A stretch of DNA of 64,000 nucleotides, from positions 37,557-101,556 of the forward strand of contig CACWOX010000004.1 of NCBI GenBank assembly GCA_902762615.1, given 5' to 3'. Shown here one piece after another: positions 8,705-17,320 of the stretch (position 1 is its first letter; every line of letters begins with the position of its first letter). The notes under the pieces were generated by a model. That model ran no database searches and was not told the origin of the DNA. It saw only the letters and a program-made list of their open reading frames with translations. This DNA comes from an uncultured Ruminococcus sp. (lineage in GTDB: Bacteria; Bacillota; Clostridia; Oscillospirales; Acutalibacteraceae). The position numbers were made by a program, and so were the translations under genes.

Positions 8705-9470
8705 TATCGAAAGACACATTCTGATATTTGGCGGCACTACCGAAGGGCGGCAGCTTGCCGAATTTTGCGAGAAAAACAAAATTCCGGCATACGTCAGCGC
8801 CGCGACCGAATACGGCGGATCGCTTATACAGCAAACGCATTTTGTCAGTGTGATCATCGGAAGAAAAAGCGCAGACGAGATCAGCGCATTCATTTCCGGA
8901 AACAACATAACTCTTGTTCTGGACGCAACTCACCCGTTTGCAACAGAGGCAAGCAGGAATATCGCAAGCGCCTGCCGTTCTCGGAAAATAAGATATATCC
9001 GCGTACTGCGGCAACGCGATTCAGGCGGCAACGGCATATATTTTGACGCAATACCGCAGGTTGTGGACTATCTGAACGAGCATACGGAGGGAACTGTTTT
9101 TATCACAACAGGAAGCAAGGAACTGCATCTCTATCGTGGCATAAAAAATTACTCCGAAAGGTGCGCTGCCCGCATTCTTCCGGCAGAAGGTGCTCTGGAA
9201 AAATGCCTGTCGCTCGGCTTCAGGGAAAAAATGATTATCATGCAGAGGGGTCCGTTTACCGAAGCGCAGAATATTGAGCATCTCAGGCAATTTGGAGCGG
9301 CTTTTCTGGTCACCAAGGAGAGCGGAGCCGCCGGCGGCTTTGAAGCAAAGCGGAGCGCATCGCAGAAGTGCGGCGCTGAGTTTCTTGTCATACGCAGACC
9401 GGATGAAAGCGGCATTTTGCCGGAGGAAGCCGAGAGAATCATGATTCAGGAAAACGGAGAGAACAAATGA
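8697..9470 (+). CDS. cbiJ: Cobalt-precorrin-6A reductase CbiJ
   Basis: 257 residues of the CbiJ/CobK family, which reduces cobalt-precorrin-6A with a nicotinamide cofactor. The N-terminal nucleotide-binding turn ILIFGGTTEGRQLAEF (about 8-23), the LDATHPFATEASRNI block (about 80-94), GTVFITTGSKELHLY and the C-terminal TKESGAAGGFEAK are all family hallmarks. Stop overlaps the cbiET start. Confidence 0.94.
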   Translation: MTDIERHILIFGGTTEGRQLAEFCEKNKIPAYVSAATEYGGSLIQQTHFVSVIIGRKSADEISAFISGNNITLVLDATHPFATEASRNIASACRSRKIRYIRVLRQRDSGGNGIYFDAIPQVVDYLNEHTEGTVFITTGSKELHLYRGIKNYSERCAARILPAEGALEKCLSLGFREKMIIMQRGPFTEAQNIEHLRQFGAAFLVTKESGAAGGFEAKRSASQKCGAEFLVIRRPDESGILPEEAERIMIQENGENK

Positions 9471-10663
9471 AAAAACATGTCATGATAACAGGCACAGGCA
9501 TGGACGGCAACAGGACGCTTACCTGTGAAGCAAAGCAGGCAATAGAAAAAGCCGATCTTCTCATAGGTGCTGCCAGAATGCTTAAACCCTTTGAGCATTG
9601 CGGCAAGCCCATGATCAACTGCTATGAAAGCCGGAGAATCGCCGGACATATTGCCGAAAGCAGCTACAGTAATATCGCGGTGCTGGTTTCGGGCGATTGC
9701 GGATTTTACAGCGCGGCAGGTTCACTTCTTCCGTTGCTCGGTGAGTATGAAACGGAGCTTGTCTGCGGCATTTCAACCCCCGTCTATTTTTGCTCAAGGG
9801 TAGGCTTGCAGTGGTCGGATATGCGCTTTGTGAGCCTTCACGGAGCAAACGCTCCGATAGTCCGTAACGTCTGCTCACACAGATATACATTTTTCCTTCT
9901 GGGTGGAAGCGCCGAACCGTCCATAATATGCCGCCGTCTCTGCGAATACGGCAGGGAAGACGTTCAGGTGTATATCGGTGAAAACCTTGCCTCAGAAAAC
10001 GAGAGGATTTCCAAGGGAGCGGCAAGAGATTTTATTGATTTTAAAGCGGACAAGCTGTGTGCTCTGATAGTGGTAAATGATAATTACGAAAGGTACATTC
10101 CGTCGTGTATCGACGATGATCAATTCATACGCGGCGGCGTACCGATGACCAAAGCCGAGGTGCGGGGTTTGTGCGTAGCTAAGCTGCATATCGGCGAGAA
10201 TGACGTCTGCTGGGATATCGGCTGCGGCACAGGCTCGGTATCTGTGGAAATGGCATTCCGGTGCCGAATGGGCAGAGTGCTTGCAGTGGATAAAAGCGAA
10301 GAGGCAATTTCGCTCACAAGGCAGAATATGCTTCAATTCGGTTGTGACAATATCGAGCTGATTTGCGGCAGCGCTGAAGATGTCGTCGAAGACCTGCCAG
10401 CGCCGGACTGTGTATTTATCGGAGGTTCAGGCGGCAGTCTGGAAAGTATTATCAAAAATGCCGCCACGAAAAATCCCGATGTGAAAACAGTCATAACAGC
10501 CGTGTCGCTCGAAACGCTAAACAAATGTTCCGAAGTCTTTGCAGACTGCGGATTTGAATCCGAAATCACGCAGGTCGCCGTGACACGCACACGAAGGGTC
10601 GGCAGTCACACTATACTTGCCGCCGAAAATCCGATCTTTATTATCAAAAGGAAAATGAGCTGA
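9467..10663 (+). CDS. cbiET: Fused CbiE-CbiT: cobalt-precorrin-7 C5- and C15-methyltransferase/decarboxylase
   Basis: 398 residues joining two enzymes. Residues 1 to about 200 are a CbiE tetrapyrrole methylase (VMITGTGMDGNRTLT, VLVSGDCGFYSAAGSL). Residues about 215-398 are a CbiT-type Rossmann methyltransferase with MTKAEVRGLCVAKL and SAM motif DIGCGTGSVSVEMAF. Together they methylate C5 and C15 and remove the C12 acetate carboxyl. The fusion equals CobL of the aerobic pathway but is also usual in Clostridia, so it does not indicate the aerobic route. Followed after 4 nt by cbiA. Confidence 0.95.
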   Translation: MKKHVMITGTGMDGNRTLTCEAKQAIEKADLLIGAARMLKPFEHCGKPMINCYESRRIAGHIAESSYSNIAVLVSGDCGFYSAAGSLLPLLGEYETELVCGISTPVYFCSRVGLQWSDMRFVSLHGANAPIVRNVCSHRYTFFLLGGSAEPSIICRRLCEYGREDVQVYIGENLASENERISKGAARDFIDFKADKLCALIVVNDNYERYIPSCIDDDQFIRGGVPMTKAEVRGLCVAKLHIGENDVCWDIGCGTGSVSVEMAFRCRMGRVLAVDKSEEAISLTRQNMLQFGCDNIELICGSAEDVVEDLPAPDCVFIGGSGGSLESIIKNAATKNPDVKTVITAVSLETLNKCSEVFADCGFESEITQVAVTRTRRVGSHTILAAENPIFIIKRKMS

Positions 10664-10667
10664 CGCA

Positions 10668-12026
10668 ATGAAAAGATTTATGATAGCCGGGACTCGCAGC
10701 GGCAGCGGGAAAACCACCGTCACATGCGCCGTGCTCCGTGCCCTTGTCAACAGAGGGTATGAGGTCGCTTCCTTCAAATGCGGTCCCGATTACATTGACC
10801 CGATGTTTCACAGCAGAATCATTGGAACCGATTCCCACAATCTGGACAGATTTTTCTGCACGAGGGAAACGGTCAGTTACCTCATGCAAAAATACTTCCG
10901 AGAGGTCAATGTCATCGAAGGAGTAATGGGCTTTTACGACGGAGTGAAGGGCGCTGCTTCATCGCATCAGGTGGCAGTGGAAACAGACACGCCGGTTGTC
11001 CTTGTGATAGACTGCAAGGGCATGAGCGATTCAATAGGAGCCATAATGCAGGGATTTCTCAGCTACCGACAGCCCAATACCATAATAGGCTTTATCTTCA
11101 ACCGACTGCCTGAGAGCCTTGTGGAGCTTGCTCAGTCGCTTTGCAGGAAAATGAAGGTAACCTACTTCGGCAGACTTCCCGATTCAGCCGAATGTACGAT
11201 CGAGAGCCGCCATCTCGGGCTTGTGACTGCGGCGGAAATCGCAGGGCTTGAGGAAAAAACAAACCGCCTTGCCGTTCTTGCCGAGCAAAACATATTGCTT
11301 GACAGGCTGCTTGCATTGACGGAAAGTAATCCCGTCATCAACCCGATTCCGCAAATAATAGCAGACTGCTCGCCAGAAAAGGTGCGTATTGCCGTAGCCG
11401 ACGATAACGCCTTTTGCTTTTATTACAAAGAGAATCTTGACCTCCTGCGGGAACTGGGCTGCGAACTGGTGAGCTTCTCTCCGCTGCGTGACCAATCGCT
11501 TCCGCGGGGAATAAGCGGACTGCTGATAGGCGGCGGTTATCCCGAGCTTTATTCCGGGCAGCTGAGCCGCAACGTGCGTTTGCTTCGTGAGATGAAGGAG
11601 CGGATCATAGACGGACTTCCCACCGTTGCGGAGTGCGGAGGCTTCATGTTTCTTCACGAACAAATGCAGGGTGATGATGGTAACTACTACCAAATGGCAG
11701 GTGTTATAAGCGGCAGAGCTTTCAGGACAGGCAGGCTCCAGCGCTTCGGGTATATCACTCTGACCGCCGGTTGCGACAGCCTTCTTTGCGGCAAAGGACA
11801 GCGTATGGCAGCGCACGAATTCCACTACTGGGACAGCACTGCCCCCGGCGCGGATTATAATGCGCTTAAAGCGAGCAACGCAACGGAATATAGCTGCTGC
11901 CATGCCACACCGACCCTTTACGCAGGATTCCCGCATATTTATTTTTATTCCGACCCGACCATTGCAAAAAAATTTGTCAAAAAATGCATTGAATACAAGG
12001 AAACCAGGACCCATGGAATTAATTAA
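10668..12026 (+). CDS. cbiA: Cobyrinate a,c-diamide synthase CbiA
   Basis: 452 residues. ATP- and glutamine-dependent amidation of the a and c side chains of cobyrinate. The N-terminal synthetase half has the P-loop GTRSGSGKTTVTCAVLRAL (about 6-24) and KCGPDYIDPMFH; the C-terminal class I glutamine amidotransferase half has the nucleophile Cys323 in VAECGGFMFLHE and the histidine in AAHEFHYWD. Full length. The 3' end overlaps cobT by 14 nt. Confidence 0.96.
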   Translation: MKRFMIAGTRSGSGKTTVTCAVLRALVNRGYEVASFKCGPDYIDPMFHSRIIGTDSHNLDRFFCTRETVSYLMQKYFREVNVIEGVMGFYDGVKGAASSHQVAVETDTPVVLVIDCKGMSDSIGAIMQGFLSYRQPNTIIGFIFNRLPESLVELAQSLCRKMKVTYFGRLPDSAECTIESRHLGLVTAAEIAGLEEKTNRLAVLAEQNILLDRLLALTESNPVINPIPQIIADCSPEKVRIAVADDNAFCFYYKENLDLLRELGCELVSFSPLRDQSLPRGISGLLIGGGYPELYSGQLSRNVRLLREMKERIIDGLPTVAECGGFMFLHEQMQGDDGNYYQMAGVISGRAFRTGRLQRFGYITLTAGCDSLLCGKGQRMAAHEFHYWDSTAPGADYNALKASNATEYSCCHATPTLYAGFPHIYFYSDPTIAKKFVKKCIEYKETRTHGIN

Positions 12027-13062
12027 AAGCATAACATATCCCGACCGGAAAGCAATGGAGCTTGCCGGAAAGAAATGGGACGGCGTTGCAAAGCCGCTGG
12101 GCAGCTTAGGACTGCTGGAAGAGGCGGTCATACAGATTGCCGGCATAAAGGGAAGCGCGGATTTTACACTTGAAAAACGCTGCGCGGTTGTGATGTGCGC
12201 CGATAACGGAGTGATCAGCGAAGGCGTTACTCAATCCGGCAGCGAGGTAACGGGAATCGTTGCCCGCGCGATAGCGGAGGGAACGTCAAATGTAAACCTC
12301 ATCGCCCACAAATTCGGCACTTCGGTTATTCCGGTCGATATAGGCATGAAGGATACGATTTCAGCACCGAATCTGGTAATGCGAAAAATCCGCAACGGCA
12401 CTTTCAACATAGCCAATGGCTCTGCCATGAGCCTTGACGAGGCGCAGAGGGCGGTTTCGGTCGGCATTGATATCGTCAGAACGCTGAGTGAAAAGGGCAT
12501 TGACATCATCGTGACAGGTGAAATGGGAATAGGCAACACCACCACATCGAGTGCAATCGCCTCAGTGCTGCTCGGGCTGCCGCCCGAAAGAGTCACAGGC
12601 AGAGGTGCCGGACTTGACAGCGCGGGTCTCAAGCGCAAGACCGAAGTCATTCGCAGGGCGGTTGAGATTAACGCCCCCGATAAAAGCAGACCTATGGAAT
12701 TGCTTGCAAAACTCGGCGGCTTTGACATTGCGGGAATGGCAGGACTGTTTCTCGGAGGCGGGATTTATAAAATCCCTGTGGTAATCGACGGCTTCATTTC
12801 TGCGGTCGCTGCCGCGATAGCTGTCGGAATATGCCCTGCCGCACGGGAATATATGCTCTGTTCCCATGTTTCAAAGGAGCCTGCCGGAATGCTGCTGCTT
12901 AATTACCTCGGAAAAAAGCCGCTTATCACGTCGGAGCTATGTCTTGGCGAAGGGACAGGCGGACTTTTCCTGCTTCCGATGCTCGACGGAGCGCTTGCGG
13001 TCTACCATTCCTCCCACAGATTTGACAACCTGCCTATGGAAAGGTATGTGAAGCTGAATTGA
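12013..13062 (+). CDS. cobT: Nicotinate-nucleotide--dimethylbenzimidazole phosphoribosyltransferase CobT
   Basis: 349 residues with ATG at 12013 inside the end of cbiA; upstream in-frame codons belong to cbiA overlap and do not look like CobT. It activates the lower-ligand base to its ribotide. Features: KPLGSLGLLEEA near the N-terminus, MCADNGVISEGVTQSG, TGEMGIGNTTTSSAI (about 165-179) and a late YLGKKPLITSELCLGEGTG with the catalytic glutamate region. No bluB-type gene for making dimethylbenzimidazole is in the window, so the native lower ligand may be another base or a scavenged one. Confidence 0.95.
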   Translation: MELIKSITYPDRKAMELAGKKWDGVAKPLGSLGLLEEAVIQIAGIKGSADFTLEKRCAVVMCADNGVISEGVTQSGSEVTGIVARAIAEGTSNVNLIAHKFGTSVIPVDIGMKDTISAPNLVMRKIRNGTFNIANGSAMSLDEAQRAVSVGIDIVRTLSEKGIDIIVTGEMGIGNTTTSSAIASVLLGLPPERVTGRGAGLDSAGLKRKTEVIRRAVEINAPDKSRPMELLAKLGGFDIAGMAGLFLGGGIYKIPVVIDGFISAVAAAIAVGICPAAREYMLCSHVSKEPAGMLLLNYLGKKPLITSELCLGEGTGGLFLLPMLDGALAVYHSSHRFDNLPMERYVKLN

Positions 13063-13586
13063 TGATACTTATTACCGGAGGCAGCAAATGCGGCAAATCT
13101 GCGCTTGGGGAAAAGCTGCTCTGCTCCTGCCATATGCCGAAAATTTATATTGCCACCATGCTTCCGTACGGAGATGAAGCGCATGAGGCTATATCACGCC
13201 ACCGCAAAATACGTGAAGGAAAAGGGTTTGAAACGGTGGAAAGATACACCGATATAGATTCCCTGTGTATTCCGGACGGATGCGCTGTGCTGCTGGAATG
13301 TATGGGTAATCTCTGCGCTAACGAAATGTTTGAAGCAGGCGAATGTGACCCATGTTCAAAGATCATTGACGGCATTAATAAGCTCACGGAACGCGCCTCA
13401 CTTCTTGTGGTGATCACCAATCAGGTGGACAGCGACGGCATAAAATACTCCAAGGAAACCATGCGCTACATTGAAAACATGGGAAGAATTAACGCCGCAC
13501 TCGCCCAAATCTCAGACTGTGCCATTGAATCGGTCTGCGGTATTCCTGTATTTCTCAAAGGAGGTCTGCCCGAATGTCTGTCATAA
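13062..13586 (+). CDS. cobU: Adenosylcobinamide kinase / cobinamide-phosphate guanylyltransferase CobU
   Basis: 174 residues starting with ATG at 13062 that overlaps the cobT stop (a TTG one codon earlier is also possible). The P-loop ILITGGSKCGKSALGEKLL (1-19), the guanylylation-type histidine in SRHRKIREGKGFETVE (about 47-62), and the ITNQVDSDGI segment match CobU, which phosphorylates cobinamide and transfers GMP. A second, shorter CobU-like gene lies two genes downstream. The end overlaps cobS by 13 nt. Confidence 0.9.
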   Translation: MILITGGSKCGKSALGEKLLCSCHMPKIYIATMLPYGDEAHEAISRHRKIREGKGFETVERYTDIDSLCIPDGCAVLLECMGNLCANEMFEAGECDPCSKIIDGINKLTERASLLVVITNQVDSDGIKYSKETMRYIENMGRINAALAQISDCAIESVCGIPVFLKGGLPECLS

Positions 13587-14350
13587 GATCATTTTTTTCA
13601 GCCTTTCTCATGTACTCCCGCATACCCATGCCGACGGTGGAATGGAAGGAGGAAAACCGACGCTATTCGCTTTGCTTTTTTCCTGTGTGCGGCATTGCCA
13701 TTGCCGCCGTGTTGATGTTGTGGCAATGGCTTTGTATAAATGCGGGAATCGGCGAGCTGCTTTTTGCGGCGGTGTGCGTTGCCATTCCCGTTGTTGTAAC
13801 GGGGGGAATCCACCTTGACGGATTCTGCGATGTGTGCGACGCAGTGGCTTCATGTGCGTCAAAGGAAAAAATGCTCCAAATAATGAGCGACCCGCATATA
13901 GGCTCATTTGCGGCAATACGCGCGGGACTGTATTTAATCCTTCAGCTCGGAATTTTTTCACAAATCAAATCTATGCGCCTGATGCTGATTTGTTCGCTCT
14001 GCTTTGTGGTATCAAGGGCGCTTAGCGGTCTTGCAGCGGTCACATTTCGCTCGGCAAAGAGGGAAGGCACACTTCAGCAGTTTGTCCGTCCCGCACACAG
14101 AGTTATCACTGTAATATGCGAAATATGCTGGATAACGGCAGTTTCAGCCGCCGCACTTGCAATTGACGCTGATTTGGGGATTGCTGCGATGATCGGCATG
14201 GCTGTGGTGTTGGTTTATTACAGAATATTTTCATATAAAAAATTCGGCGGCATTACCGGCGATTTAGCGGGGTATTTTCTTCAGCTCTGTGAGCTTGCGG
14301 GACCTGCCTGTGCTGTGGCTGCCGATATGCTAAGGAGGGCGTTGCTGTGA
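13574..14350 (+). CDS. cobS: Adenosylcobinamide-GDP ribazoletransferase CobS
   Basis: 258 residues, a polytopic membrane enzyme that joins adenosylcobinamide-GDP and alpha-ribazole(-phosphate). The family marker TGGIHLDGFCDVCDAVASC (about 75-93, with the metal-binding acidic residues) is followed by EKMLQIMSDPHIGSFAAI. Five to seven hydrophobic segments follow, with GGITGDLAGYFLQ near the end. Start ATG 13574 overlaps cobU. Confidence 0.95.
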   Translation: MSVIRSFFSAFLMYSRIPMPTVEWKEENRRYSLCFFPVCGIAIAAVLMLWQWLCINAGIGELLFAAVCVAIPVVVTGGIHLDGFCDVCDAVASCASKEKMLQIMSDPHIGSFAAIRAGLYLILQLGIFSQIKSMRLMLICSLCFVVSRALSGLAAVTFRSAKREGTLQQFVRPAHRVITVICEICWITAVSAAALAIDADLGIAAMIGMAVVLVYYRIFSYKKFGGITGDLAGYFLQLCELAGPACAVAADMLRRALL

Positions 14351-14727
14351 GACTTATCATCGGAGGAGCTTATCAGGGCAAAGCGGAATATGCCGTGAAT
14401 ATGTACGGTTTATGCCCGAAAGAAATAGTGGATTGTGAGCATTTCGACCCGAAGGATTTTGATTCGCTGAAATGCGTATGCAATTACCATTGCTTCATCA
14501 AAAATCAATTACAGAATGGGGCAGACATCATCAAAATCACGTCTGAAATCATTTCCGGAAATCCGGAATTGATCATTATCATGGATGAGGTCGGAAGCGG
14601 GATAATTCCTATGGAGCGCTTTGAGCGAAAATGGCGTGAAGCGGTCGGCAGGACGGGCTGTTATCTGGCGGCTCACGCTGAGAGTGTGGAGCGGATAGTC
14701 TGCGGATACGGGGTGAGACTCAAATGA
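14347..14727 (+). CDS. Short CobU-like protein, second copy
   Basis: 126 residues. It begins with the CobU-type loop RLIIGGAYQGKAEYA, where the usual GKS/GKT is GKA, and ends with VGSGIIPMERFERKWREA and GRTGCYLAAHAESVERIV, which match the CobU C-terminus (VGxGIVPxxxLxRxFRDxxGR). The central part with the guanylylation histidine is missing. This may be a kinase-only or non-catalytic CobU paralogue. Coupled to both neighbours by 4-nt overlaps, so it is kept in the operon. Family likeness is fairly clear; activity is unknown. Confidence 0.75.
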   Translation: MRLIIGGAYQGKAEYAVNMYGLCPKEIVDCEHFDPKDFDSLKCVCNYHCFIKNQLQNGADIIKITSEIISGNPELIIIMDEVGSGIIPMERFERKWREAVGRTGCYLAAHAESVERIVCGYGVRLK

Positions 14728-15284
14728 AGAAAATTATTCTTATCCGCCATGGCAAAACAATTGGCAACACCGAGGCAAGATATATCGGAACCACAGACCA
14801 GCCTTTGTGCGATGAAGGAATCGCCGCGCTGCGTGAAATGAAATATCCGCAGCCTGACATTATCTTTTGCAGCCCGATGAAGCGTTGCCTGCAGACGGCT
14901 TCTTTGATTTATCCTGATTTGGCTCCCAGAATTGTGCGCGATCTGCGCGAATGTGAATTCGGAGATTTTGAGAGAAAGAATCATGCGGAGCTTGACGGCA
15001 ATGAATACTACCAGCGCTGGATTGACAGCGGCGGCAGTCTGCCATTCCCGAACGGCGAGTCTCCCAACGGATTCAGACAGCGCGTTGCAAACGCATTTGT
15101 TGCATGTGTCAATTCCGCTGCATTCGGCAGCGCGGCGTTTGTTGTCCACGGCGGCACGATCATGGCGGTCATGGAGGCATTTGCCATTCCCCAAAAATCT
15201 TATTTTGACTACATGGTTAAAAACGGGCATGGTTTCATCGGGAATTTTGACGGCGCTCGGATCACAGACGCTGTCGAACTATGA
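14724..15284 (+). CDS. cobC: Alpha-ribazole phosphatase CobC (histidine phosphatase)
   Basis: 186 residues of the histidine phosphatase superfamily: IILIRHGKTIGNTEARYIG at the N-terminus with the catalytic RHG, CSPMKRCLQTA (about 49-59), LRECEFGDFE (acid donor region) and VVHGGTIMAVME (second histidine). Its position in the B12 operon supports dephosphorylation of alpha-ribazole-5'-phosphate or adenosylcobalamin-5'-phosphate. Overlaps the preceding gene by four bases. Confidence 0.9.
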   Translation: MKKIILIRHGKTIGNTEARYIGTTDQPLCDEGIAALREMKYPQPDIIFCSPMKRCLQTASLIYPDLAPRIVRDLRECEFGDFERKNHAELDGNEYYQRWIDSGGSLPFPNGESPNGFRQRVANAFVACVNSAAFGSAAFVVHGGTIMAVMEAFAIPQKSYFDYMVKNGHGFIGNFDGARITDAVEL

Positions 15285-15302
15285 GGGGAGAGGATTCTCA
15301 CG

Positions 15303-16274
15303 GTGTATAAAATACTGGCTGCATTTCTTCCGCTGCTTGCCGGATTCCTGCTGGATTGTCTGATAGGCGACCCGTACAGCCTTCCGCACCCGATAAGGCT
15401 TATCGGCAGAACGATCTCCTCATTGGAAAGACTGCTGCGCAAAGCCCTGCCCAACTATGAATACGCGGCAGGAGTAATTCTTTCCTGCACGGTGCTTATC
15501 ATATTCACAGCGGTTCCCGCGTTGATTCTTCTGCTTTGCTACAGGCTGAATATTTGGGCAGGAATTGCTGCCGAATCGGTGATGTGCTTTTATCTGCTGG
15601 CGGCAAGATGCCTGCGCGACGAGAGCATGAAGGTTTACCGTGCGCTCTGTTCAGAGAATATAGAGCAGTCGCGCCATGCCGTTTCAATGATCGTGGGCAG
15701 AGATACCAAAAATCTCACAGCCGAAGGCATAGCAAAGGCAGCTGTTGAGACGGTCGCTGAAAATACGTCGGACGGCGTGACAGCTCCCATGTTTTACATA
15801 ATGCTGGGAGGAGCATCGGCAGGATTCTTTTATAAAGCAGCCAACACAATGGACTCCATGCTGGGCTACAAAAACGAAAAATATATCAGATTCGGCAGAT
15901 TCAGCGCACGGCTTGACGACCTGCTGAATTTCATTCCGTCGAGAATTACCGCGCTGCTGATGATTGTTTCGGCATACATTTTAGGCATGAACGGGAGGCG
16001 CGCATGCAGCATATGGCGTCGAGACCGTCTGAACCACGCAAGCCCGAATTCGGCGCAAACCGAAGCGGTATGTGCGGGAGCGCTGGGAGTTATGCTTGCG
16101 GGAGACGCATATTATTTCGGCAAGCTCGTCAAAAAGAAGACGATCGGCGACGATCTAAGACCGATTCGACCTGAGGATATTCCGGCTGCCAACAGACTAA
16201 TGTACTGCACCGCAGCGCTAATGCTTGTTGTCGCTCTCTCTTTCAGAATCATGCTTTTCGGGGTACTGCTATGA
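15303..16274 (+). CDS. cbiB: Adenosylcobinamide-phosphate synthase CbiB
   Basis: 323 residues with GTG start at 15303 after a GAGGGGAGAGG ribosome site. A multi-pass membrane enzyme that attaches aminopropanol (phosphate) to adenosylcobyric acid. Family blocks: LDCLIGDPYSLPHPIRLIGR (about 17-36), AAVETVAENTSDGVTAPMFY (about 148-167), YKAANTMDSMLGYKNEKY and RDRLNHASPNSAQTEAVCAG. The end overlaps cobD by four bases; its product is one substrate partner of cobD. Confidence 0.95.
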   Translation: MYKILAAFLPLLAGFLLDCLIGDPYSLPHPIRLIGRTISSLERLLRKALPNYEYAAGVILSCTVLIIFTAVPALILLLCYRLNIWAGIAAESVMCFYLLAARCLRDESMKVYRALCSENIEQSRHAVSMIVGRDTKNLTAEGIAKAAVETVAENTSDGVTAPMFYIMLGGASAGFFYKAANTMDSMLGYKNEKYIRFGRFSARLDDLLNFIPSRITALLMIVSAYILGMNGRRACSIWRRDRLNHASPNSAQTEAVCAGALGVMLAGDAYYFGKLVKKKTIGDDLRPIRPEDIPAANRLMYCTAALMLVVALSFRIMLFGVLL

Positions 16275-17320
16275 ATCATTTTTTTTCAGTCAATCCAACA
16301 GTTCACGGCGGCGATATTTACTCACGCAGGGTAGAGCACGATTTTTCTGCCAATATCAACCCCTTAGGTATGCCTGAAAGCGTAAAAAAAGCGATAGTCC
16401 AAAGCATCCGCTCATTTGAGCATTACCCCGATGTAAACTGCACCCGACTGCGCGAGGCAATCGCGGCACACGACGGCTTTGATACGGAAAAAATTGTCTG
16501 CGGCAACGGAGCGGCGGATCTAATCTATCGTGCCGTGCAGGTACTCAGCCCGAAACGCGCGCTTGTTGCTGTTCCGACATTCTCGGAGTACGAACGCGCC
16601 CTTCTCAGCTTCGGCTGTGAAGCGGTGCATTATAATACCCGAAAAGAAGATAATTTCAGCCTGCGGGAGGATTTCATTGACAGCATTGAGGGCTGCCAAA
16701 TGGTATTTGTCTGCAACCCGAATAATCCGGTGGGGAACCTTGTGAAGCCGGAACTGCTGCGCAAGATCATTGAAAAATGCGCTATGTGCGGCGCTTCACT
16801 GCTCATAGACGAGTGCTTCATGGACTTTACGGGAGAAAGTCCTCTGTCAAGCAATGATCTGACAGGAAATGTAATGCTTCTCAGAGCGTTTACCAAAATA
16901 TACGCGATGGCAGGTCTCAGGCTGGGATATATGCTTTGTTCGCGGAGCGAAACGGCAGTGAAGATCAAAAGCTGCGGTCAGTGCTGGAGCGTTTCGGTTC
17001 CGGCGCAGGTTGCGGGTGCGGCTGCATTGAACGAGCGGGATTATGTGAATCTCACGGTGGAGCTGATAGTGGAGGAGCGCTCTTTTCTGACTCAAGCCTT
17101 AAAAGAATCCGGATTTGAGGTCTTTGATTCCAGCGCGAACTTCATTCTTTTCCGCTGCGGTATGCCGCTTGGCGAGCTTTTGATGTCCGAGGGCTTTGCA
17201 ATACGCGACTGCCGGAATTATCCGGGGCTTTCAGAGGGTTATTACAGAATAGCGGTAAGAGGTCATTCCGAAAATCAATTGCTCGTGGAGGCTATAAAAA
17301 GGTGTGTGAAAAATGGCTAA
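16271..17320 (+). CDS. cobD: L-threonine-O-3-phosphate decarboxylase CobD (PLP enzyme)
   Basis: 349 residues, fold-type I aminotransferase family, closest in layout to CobD/HisC. It makes (R)-1-amino-2-propanol phosphate, the linker used by CbiB. Visible: DFSANINPLGMPESV (about 25-39), NGAADLIYRA, VFVCNPNNPVGNLV, LLIDECFMDF (PLP-binding Asp) and the Schiff-base lysine in FTKIYAMAGLRLGY (Lys209). HisC is the alternative by family, but the operon position decides for CobD. Overlaps cbiP by eight bases. Confidence 0.92.
   Translation: MNHFFSVNPTVHGGDIYSRRVEHDFSANINPLGMPESVKKAIVQSIRSFEHYPDVNCTRLREAIAAHDGFDTEKIVCGNGAADLIYRAVQVLSPKRALVAVPTFSEYERALLSFGCEAVHYNTRKEDNFSLREDFIDSIEGCQMVFVCNPNNPVGNLVKPELLRKIIEKCAMCGASLLIDECFMDFTGESPLSSNDLTGNVMLLRAFTKIYAMAGLRLGYMLCSRSETAVKIKSCGQCWSVSVPAQVAGAAALNERDYVNLTVELIVEERSFLTQALKESGFEVFDSSANFILFRCGMPLGELLMSEGFAIRDCRNYPGLSEGYYRIAVRGHSENQLLVEAIKRCVKNG

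Noticed and set aside
9467..10663. Aerobic-pathway CobL
   Set aside because: CbiD, CbiG and CbiK are present, which define the anaerobic route; the CbiE-CbiT fusion is also seen in anaerobes.
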